Assembly (NCBI GenBank): GCA_021823905.1 | Contig: JAKALX010000234.1 | Location: forward strand, 1-6,232 | DNA from: Chloroflexota bacterium | GTDB taxonomy: Bacteria > Chloroflexota > Dehalococcoidia > Tepidiformales > Tepidiformaceae | Length of the DNA stretch: 6,232 bases | Direction of reading: 5' to 3' | Part shown: piece after piece, positions 1 to 6,232 of the stretch | Layout of the letters: each line of letters starts with the position of its first letter | How positions within the stretch are numbered: position 1 is the stretch's first letter | Position numbers and translations under genes: made by a program | Notes under the pieces: generated by a model | Databases searched by the model: none | What the model was told of the DNA's origin: nothing | The model's input: only the letters and a program-made list of their open reading frames with translations

Positions 1-267
1 CCCGCCTCGCCGCCGCCGCGCTCGGCCCCGATCCGGCGTAGCGCCGCGCCCACCGCCGTGGAGTCCCGTGCCCCTCCGCGCCGCGAGCGCTTCGCCCCGA
101 CGTTGGCGACCGCCCACGACGAGAGGTCCTCGAATAGCGCGCCGACGCGGTCTTCCGAGGATGAACCGAGCACGATCAAGAGAGTCGCAAGTCCACCCGG
201 CGGGATGCTCCCAGGCCAGCCACCACTCCGATTGCCGCAGGTGGGCGTATGATTCGTGCGCAGTCAT
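1..267 (-). pseudogene. Possible partial, frame-shifted divergent gene running off the left edge
   Basis: On the minus strand an ATG at 267-265 opens a frame with protein-like composition for about 30 codons (start MTAHESYAHLRQSEWW, then LAWEHPAGWTCD, rich in Trp, Glu and His). After about position 185 this frame turns arginine-rich, like a shadow frame. The neighbouring minus frame then becomes protein-like (for example SSSEDRVGALFEDLSSW) with high GC at third codon positions, and stays open to base 1. This suggests one gene with a frameshift, or an assembly error, that continues beyond the window. I see no good Shine-Dalgarno sequence before 267, and I do not recognise the family. Open frames are common in DNA this GC-rich, so both parts may be chance. 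A competing idea is that bases 3-41 end a + strand gene (LAAAALGPDPA, then TAG). Confidence 0.3.
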
Positions 268-452
268 GGTGAGAACGTCGTGGTGCGAAAAGGAGACACC
301 AGCGATTCCGGAGCGCTCGATCCCGCGCGCCTGAGCGACGCCGGGCCGTTCGACCGCTGGGGGTGCGGCACCCGGGCGCGGCGGCCGGAGCGCCAACGGC
401 CTGCGAGGCACCACGAGTTCGGATTCGCGCAGTCGCTGTTCGGAGGTCGCTG
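268..452. other. Region upstream of hsdM without a clear gene
   Basis: These 185 bases lie between the possible divergent start at 267 and hsdM, and would contain the hsdM promoter. I find no convincing -35/-10 pair. The closest -10-like sequence is TATGAT at 248-253, just to the left, but it lacks a -35 partner at proper spacing. A + strand frame from GTG 256 ends in a TGA at 451-453 that overlaps the hsdM start. It reads as low-complexity Arg/Gly sequence and is not convincing as a leader peptide. Confidence 0.4.
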
Positions 453-2012
453 ATGGCTCGTCAGAAGAAGAACGGGGCCGCCCCACTTGGCTTCGAGGCG
501 CAGCTCTGGGCGGCGGCGGATGCGCTGCGCAACAACATGGACGCCGCCGAGTATAAGCACGTCGTCCTCGGCCTGATCTTCCTCAAGTACATCTCCGACG
601 CCTTCGAGGCCAAGCGCACCGAGCTCGAGGCCCAGAAGGCCCAGGGCGCCGACCCGGAGGACCCCGACGAGTACCGCGCGTCCAGCATCTTCTGGGTCCC
701 CAAGGAAGCGCGCTGGGCGCACCTGAAGGCGAGTGCCCCGCAGCCCACCATCGGCACGCTGGTGGACGACGCGATGGCCGCCATCGAGCGCGACAACCCG
801 TCGCTCAAAGGCGTGCTGCCCAAGGATTTCGGCCGTCCCAACCTCGACAAGCAACGACTCGGCCAGACCATCAACCTCGTCAGCGACATCGCACTTGGCA
901 GCGCGGCCGACCGCGCCAAGGACACCCTCGGTCGCGTCTACGAGTACTTTCTCGCCCGTTTCGCCAGCGCCGAGGGCAAAAGCGGCGGCCAGTTCTACAC
1001 CCCTTCACACGTGGTGCGAGTCCTGGTCGAGATGCTCGCGCCGTACAAGGGCCGTGTCTACGACCCCTGCTGCGGCTCTGGCGGGATGTTCGTGCAGAGC
1101 GAGAAGTTCATCGAGGCCCACAGCGGCAAGGTCGGCGACATCTCGATCTACGGCCAGGAGTCCAACTACACCACTTGGCGTCTCGCCAAAATGAACCTCG
1201 CGATCCGCGGCATCGATGCGCAGATCGCGCACGGCGACACCTTCCACAACGACAAGCACCCCGACCTGAAGGCCGACTTCGTCCTCGCCAACCCGCCGTT
1301 CAACGACAGCGACTGGCGTGGCGAGCTGCTCAAGACCGACAAGCGCTGGGTGTACGGCGTGCCGCCCGCCGGCAACGCCAACTACGCCTGGGTGCAGCAC
1401 TTCATCCACCACCTCGCGCCCACCGGGCTCGCCGGCTTCGTGCTCGCCAACGGCTCGATGTCCTCGAACCAGTCGGGCGAGGGCGAAATCCGCGCGGCAA
1501 TCATCGAAGCGGACCTAGTGGACTGCATGGTCGCGCTGCCCGGCCAGCTCTTCTACTCCACGCAGATTCCGGTGTGCTTGTGGTTCATCGCCCGCAGCAA
1601 GAACAACGGCCGCTTCCGCGACCGGCGCGGCGAGACGCTGTTCATCGACGCCCGCAAGCTCGGCTCGATGGTGGACCGCACCCACCGCGAGATGACGGAC
1701 GCCGACATCGCCAAGGTCGCCGGCACCTACCACGCCTGGCGTGGAGACGAGGGTGCAGGTGACTACGCCGACGTGCCCGGCTTCTGCAAGGCCGCCAAGC
1801 TCGAGGAGATCCGCACCCACGGTCACGTGCTCACGCCCGGCCGCTACGTCGGTGCGGAGGCGGCCGAGGACGACGGCGAGCCGTTCGAGGAGAAGATGAA
1901 GCGGCTCGCGGCACAGCTCGAAGCGCAGTTAGCTGAGGGAGCCAAACTCGACGACAAGATCCGGAAGAATCTGACCTACCTCGGTTTTCTTAGCAGTGAT
2001 ACAGAGGATTAA
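453..2012 (+). CDS. hsdM: Type I restriction-modification system methyltransferase subunit HsdM
   Basis: This 519-residue protein is the modification subunit of a type I RM enzyme. With HsdS it transfers a methyl group from S-adenosylmethionine to adenine N6 at the target site, and it also joins HsdR in the restriction complex. The N-terminal HsdM helical domain (about residues 10-150, with KHVVLGLIFLKYISDAF) is followed by the N6-methyltransferase domain. Visible motifs are GGQFYTP (178-184), the SAM-binding motif DPCCGSGG (204-211) and the catalytic NPPF (280-283). ATG 453 is chosen because CGGAGG at 441-446 lies 6 bases before it and the protein then begins like other HsdM proteins (GFEAQLWAAADALRNNMDAAEYK); an upstream GTG at 363 only adds low-complexity sequence. 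Its last 35 residues (484-519) form the coiled HsdM tail but end in LGFLSSDTED instead of the ELGYGG ending found in the two downstream copies. G+C falls from about 70% at 1861-1920 to about 38% at 1981-2012, hinting that this tail was replaced. Confidence 0.97.
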   Translation: MARQKKNGAAPLGFEAQLWAAADALRNNMDAAEYKHVVLGLIFLKYISDAFEAKRTELEAQKAQGADPEDPDEYRASSIFWVPKEARWAHLKASAPQPTIGTLVDDAMAAIERDNPSLKGVLPKDFGRPNLDKQRLGQTINLVSDIALGSAADRAKDTLGRVYEYFLARFASAEGKSGGQFYTPSHVVRVLVEMLAPYKGRVYDPCCGSGGMFVQSEKFIEAHSGKVGDISIYGQESNYTTWRLAKMNLAIRGIDAQIAHGDTFHNDKHPDLKADFVLANPPFNDSDWRGELLKTDKRWVYGVPPAGNANYAWVQHFIHHLAPTGLAGFVLANGSMSSNQSGEGEIRAAIIEADLVDCMVALPGQLFYSTQIPVCLWFIARSKNNGRFRDRRGETLFIDARKLGSMVDRTHREMTDADIAKVAGTYHAWRGDEGAGDYADVPGFCKAAKLEEIRTHGHVLTPGRYVGAEAAEDDGEPFEEKMKRLAAQLEAQLAEGAKLDDKIRKNLTYLGFLSSDTED

Positions 2013-2076
2013 CGGCATGCGCGGATCCCCCCTGTGCGATGAATCTTGCGCCCGGCCGGATCGCCCTCGGCTTCGC
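2013..2076. other. Start of the hsdM-abi gap, nothing recognised
   Basis: This is the first part of the 174-base gap between hsdM and abi. It is the only sizeable gap in an otherwise overlapping gene cluster. I see no RNA gene or clear hairpin here. The small + strand frame starting at ATG 2039 runs through the leader and into abi in the wrong frame, so it is treated as a shadow. Confidence 0.4.
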
Positions 2077-2105
2077 TTGCGGCTGCACCGAAAGCGTGGT
2101 ATATG
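2077..2105 (+). promoter_or_regulatory. Candidate sigma-70-type promoter for the abi leader RNA
   Basis: TTGCGG (2077-2082) and TATATG (2100-2105) are separated by 17 bases. A TGG immediately before the -10 makes it an extended -10 (TGgTATATG). The expected start of transcription is about 2111-2113. The match is moderate: the -35 has only the TTG of TTGACA. Its value comes from its place in the only sizeable gap of the operon, directly ahead of a stem followed by a T run. Confidence 0.4.
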
Positions 2106-2110
2106 TTCAC

Positions 2111-2166
2111 GTAGCATACCCGTCGGGCCTCTACCGCAAGGCACGCTCACTTCGGCGGGTTTTTTT
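2111..2166 (+). ncRNA. Candidate short structured RNA ahead of the Abi_2 gene
   Basis: A transcript from the promoter-like site at 2077-2105 would be about 55 nt and would end at the T run 2160-2166. It can fold into an outer stem pairing ACCCGTCGG (2118-2126) with the TCGGCGGGT arm (2152-2160), including wobble pairs. An inner stem can form between GCCT (2127-2130) and AGGC (2139-2142), with loop CTACCGCA. As I recall, AbiF-type Abi_2 proteins have been described as paired with a small adjacent structured RNA that neutralises the HEPN toxin. The position, size and terminator here fit that pattern, but I could not run a covariance model. The alternative is a simple terminator or attenuator for hsdM read-through. 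Confidence 0.45.
2118..2166 (+). terminator. Rho-independent terminator-like stem with seven T residues
   Basis: ACCCG (2118-2122) pairs perfectly with CGGGT (2156-2160). The stem extends inward through mostly paired bases with wobbles and is followed by a T run at 2160-2166 (the first T also closes the stem). The loop of about 20 bases is long for a simple terminator but can form its own short stem. It lies 20 bases before the abi GTG, so it could both end hsdM transcripts and end a short leader RNA. Read-through would then be needed for abi unless abi has another promoter. Confidence 0.5.
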
Positions 2167-2186
2167 GTTGGCCGGAAGGCGCGGCC

Positions 2187-3085
2187 GTGATCTACGCCAA
2201 ACCCGCTCTCACCCTGGAACAACAGGCCGACCTTCTCATCCAACGAGGCATGACCGGCGATCGCGGGGTGATCATCGAACACCTCAAGACGGTGAACTAC
2301 TACCGCTTGAGTGGGTACTGGTATCCGTTCCGTGATCTTCCCGGCGAGACCTTCAGGCCAGGCACCGCATTCGATGTGGTATGGGACCGCTACGCATTCG
2401 ACCGCCAACTGCGTCTCTTGGTCATGGACGGCATCGAACGCATCGAGGTCGCCGTCCGTACCCAACTGGCCTACCACCACTCACATCACTGCGGGAATCC
2501 CTTCGCGTACGCAGATGACCCGACCGCGCTGCCGTCCCTGGCGGCCGACCAACGCGACCGGCTTCTGGCGGAGATTAGCGAGCAAACACGGAACAGCAGG
2601 GAAACGTTTGTCCAGCACTTCCGCGCCAAGTACGGGCAGGATCATGATTTCATGCCCATCTGGATGGCCAGCGAGATCATGACCTTCGGATCCCTCCTAA
2701 CGTTCTACCGGGGAGTGGCCGGGGGCGTGCGGCAATCGGTAGCAAGGTTGTTCGGAGTCCACGACACCGTTCTCGACTCGTGGCTGCTCACCCTGAACAC
2801 GATCAGGAACATCTGTGCGCACCATGCAAGACTGTGGAACCGCCAACTCGGCGTCAGACCCAAGATCCCCGGGAAAGACACCCGGTGGCATGCACCAGTC
2901 GAGGTCACCAACGAACGCGTGTTCGGGATCCTGACCATCATCCGCTATTGTCTGACACGAATCGCACCGCAGAGCCGCTGGCCCGACCGCCTGCGCGCCC
3001 TTCAGGCCGAGCATCCGCGGATTCCCAGAAAAGCCATGGGGTTTCCAGAGAATTGGGAGACTTGCGCGATCTGGAAGGCCTACCG

Positions 3086-3089
<4 letters not shown>
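2187..3089 (+). CDS. Abi_2 (AbiD/AbiF-like) abortive-infection protein with HEPN motif
   Basis: This 300-residue protein matches the Abi_2 family in order and length. The N-terminus is KPALTLEQQADLLIQRGM (residues 5-22), followed by YYRLSGYWYPF, FDRQLRLLVMDGIERIEVAVRTQLAY (about 72-96), and the C-terminal LNTIRNICAHHARLWNR. R207-N-I-C-A-H212 is the RxxxxH signature of HEPN domains, which are often metal-independent ribonucleases; a second Arg/His cluster is RTQLAYHH (91-98). In related proteins, activation by phage infection leads to RNA damage and growth arrest; that role is inferred here. The start is GTG 2187, supported by GGAAGG at 2174-2179 and by the family-like N-terminus. The gene ends in ATGA, overlapping the following mini-ORF by 4 bases. 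It interrupts the usual hsdM-hsdS adjacency and is preceded by a candidate structured RNA. AbiD and AbiF cannot be separated by eye. Confidence 0.9.
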
Positions 3090-3722
<633 letters not shown>

Positions 3723-3724
3723 CG

Positions 3725-5149
<1,425 letters not shown>

Positions 5150-5150
<1 letters not shown>

Positions 5151-6118
5151 TGGATCATCTTCGGCGATTGGGCAACTCTATCTCAATCCCGATCCCGCCG
5201 GACGAGAACGGCTTCACGGGGCGCGAATGCCCAAACTCCGACTGCGAGGGCTATTTCAAGATCGAATTCGGTACGGGCTTCAAAGGGAAGGGACTCCCGT
5301 GTCACTGCCCCTACTGTGGTCACACCGCTGGGCACGATAGATTCATGACCAAGGCGCAAGTGGAGTACTTCAAGTCGGTCGCACTGAGACGCGTGACCGA
5401 TGCGTTCTACGAGGATCTCAAGAAGCTCGAGTTCGACCATAGGCCAAGCGGCGGGCTTGGAATCGGCATGTCGATGAAGGTCAAGCGTGATGGCCCAACG
5501 CCTATCCACTACTACCGGGAGAAACGGTTGGAGACGGAAGTAGTTTGCAGCAGTTGCACGCTTCGGTATTCGGTTTACGGTGTCTTCGCCTTCTGTCCGG
5601 ACTGTGGCCAGCACAACTCCCTGCAGATTCTTGCGAAGAATCTCGACATGGTCGAGAAGATGGTGGACCTAGCGGCGGGCATAGAAAGGGAGCTTCGCGA
5701 CAAGGTCACCGAAAACGCCCTTGAGAACTGTGTGTCGGCGTTCGACGGGTTCGGGCGCGAGTTGTGTCGCCTCTACGCGAGGAAGGCACGGAGCGGCACC
5801 AAGCCGGAGGAGGTCAGCTTCCAGAATCTGGACGTTGCGAGGACCCGCCTGCTGGCTCTCTTCGGGGTAGACCTCTCCGCTAAGGTGAGCGTGGACGATT
5901 GGCGTGGTGCTACCAAGAGCTTCCAGAAGCGGCACCTTGTCGCGCACAAGCTAGGTGTGGTGGACAGAAGCTACCTCGCGAAGACCGGCGATAGCGGGGC
6001 CGTCCTGGGGCGGAAGATCCTGATTGGTGCTGACGAGGTGAAGAGACTCGCGAAACCCATCAGGACGCTTGCCTCAGGCATGTTGGCGAACCTCCAAGAG
6101 CTGGGCGAGAGCGAATGA
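5150..6118 (+). CDS. Uncharacterised protein with two zinc-ribbon-like clusters and a HEPN-like C-terminal motif
   Basis: I do not recognise a named family. The 322-residue protein has a first cysteine cluster at C27/C32 and C51/C53/C56 (CPNSDC, CHCPYC) and a second at C133/C136 and C149/C152 (CSSC, CPDC), both like zinc ribbons. A helical region follows from about 160 to 275 and contains KRHLVAHKLGVVD. R261 and H266 in it give an RxxxxH pattern followed by GxxD, as seen in several HEPN-like proteins. A nucleic-acid-binding, possibly RNA-cleaving, protein is therefore an inference. It starts at ATG 5150, overlapping the hsdS stop (TGATG), with AGGG at 5138-5141; a TTG at 5147 would only add one residue. 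It ends in ATGA, overlapping the next gene. The tight overlaps place it in the RM transcription unit as an accessory gene. Confidence 0.8.
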
Positions 6119-6232
6119 CTAAGACAGGCCAGGCAGCACCCAAGATCCCGCGCGAGGTGTTGGCGTCGGAGCACGGTATCTGCGAGCGACAGCCACTCAG
6201 GTATGAACGCCCGGCAAGCCCTGTAGGCAGCG
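6115..6232 (+). CDS. Start of an unidentified ORF, cut by the right edge
   Basis: ATG 6115 overlaps the stop of the previous gene as ATGA, and the frame stays open for 39 codons to the window edge (it begins MTKTGQAAPKIPREVLASEH). The 4-base overlap is the main support, because no strong Shine-Dalgarno site is visible. The visible residues do not resemble the start of an HsdR protein as I know it, and I cannot name a family. It would be the next gene of the RM-linked unit. Confidence 0.55.
   Translation, partial: MTKTGQAAPKIPREVLASEHGICERQPLRYERPASPVGS

Noticed and set aside
363..452. Upstream GTG extension of hsdM by 30 codons
   Set aside because: The added residues are low-complexity and not HsdM-like, while ATG 453 has a good CGGAGG site at 6-base spacing and a family-like N-terminus.
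264..854. Long minus-strand open frame opposite the hsdM start
   Set aside because: It is a shadow of hsdM: the + strand frame carries clear HsdM motifs, and the minus frame has none.
2039..2335. Small + strand ORF covering the hsdM-abi gap
   Set aside because: It runs through the stem and T run and into abi in another frame, with shadow-like Arg-rich composition.
6082..6118. Fourth HsdM-tail copy at the end of the zinc-ribbon protein (ANLQELGESE resembles ANLKELGYGG)
   Set aside because: The likeness covers only about 7 residues, the bases differ more than between the other copies, and no RL..L..Q.AE pattern lies upstream.

Overview
This is a high-GC bacterial window (most genes well above 60% G+C by eye, with Shine-Dalgarno sites of the GGAGG/AAGGAG type). 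The genus cannot be told from the sequence. It holds a type I restriction-modification (RM) locus on the + strand that contains several extra, defence-like genes. No hsdR (restriction/translocase subunit) is visible, so if the system is complete hsdR lies outside the window.

Layout: (1) Positions 1-452 hold no confident + strand gene. A minus-strand reading frame starting at ATG 267 looks protein-like but changes frame near position 185; it may be a partial or broken divergent gene. (2) 453-2012 is hsdM, the modification methyltransferase subunit. (3) 2013-2186 is a short non-coding gap with a promoter-like sequence followed almost at once by a GC stem and a run of seven T. This could be a small leader or antitoxin-type RNA. 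(4) 2187-3089 is an Abi_2 (AbiD/AbiF-like) HEPN protein. (5) 3086-3208 is a 40-codon mini-ORF resembling the end of an HsdM protein. (6) 3198-3722 is an ORF6N-domain protein. (7) 3725-3826 is a second HsdM-tail mini-ORF of 33 codons. (8) 3816-5150 is hsdS, the two-TRD specificity subunit. (9) 5150-6118 is an uncharacterised protein with two zinc-ribbon-like cysteine clusters and a C-terminal HEPN-like RxxxxH motif. (10) 6115 to the right edge is the start of another overlapping ORF.

The most unusual point is the architecture. The coding sequence for the HsdM C-terminal tail occurs three times: in place at the end of hsdM, between abi and orf6N, and between orf6N and hsdS. The abi and orf6N genes therefore look like cargo cassettes separated by copies of the hsdM tail. 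The last two copies share 28 identical bases that include the Shine-Dalgarno sequence and the start codon of the following gene. Loss or gain of the orf6N cassette by recombination would therefore leave hsdS with an intact translation start.

Apart from the 174-base gap before abi, all + strand genes overlap or are within 2 bases of each other (ATGA, TGATG and 11-base overlaps), which suggests one translationally coupled unit. HsdM and HsdS would form the methyltransferase. The HEPN protein with its leader RNA, and the zinc-ribbon/HEPN protein, are candidate back-up or abortive-infection modules; that role is inferred.
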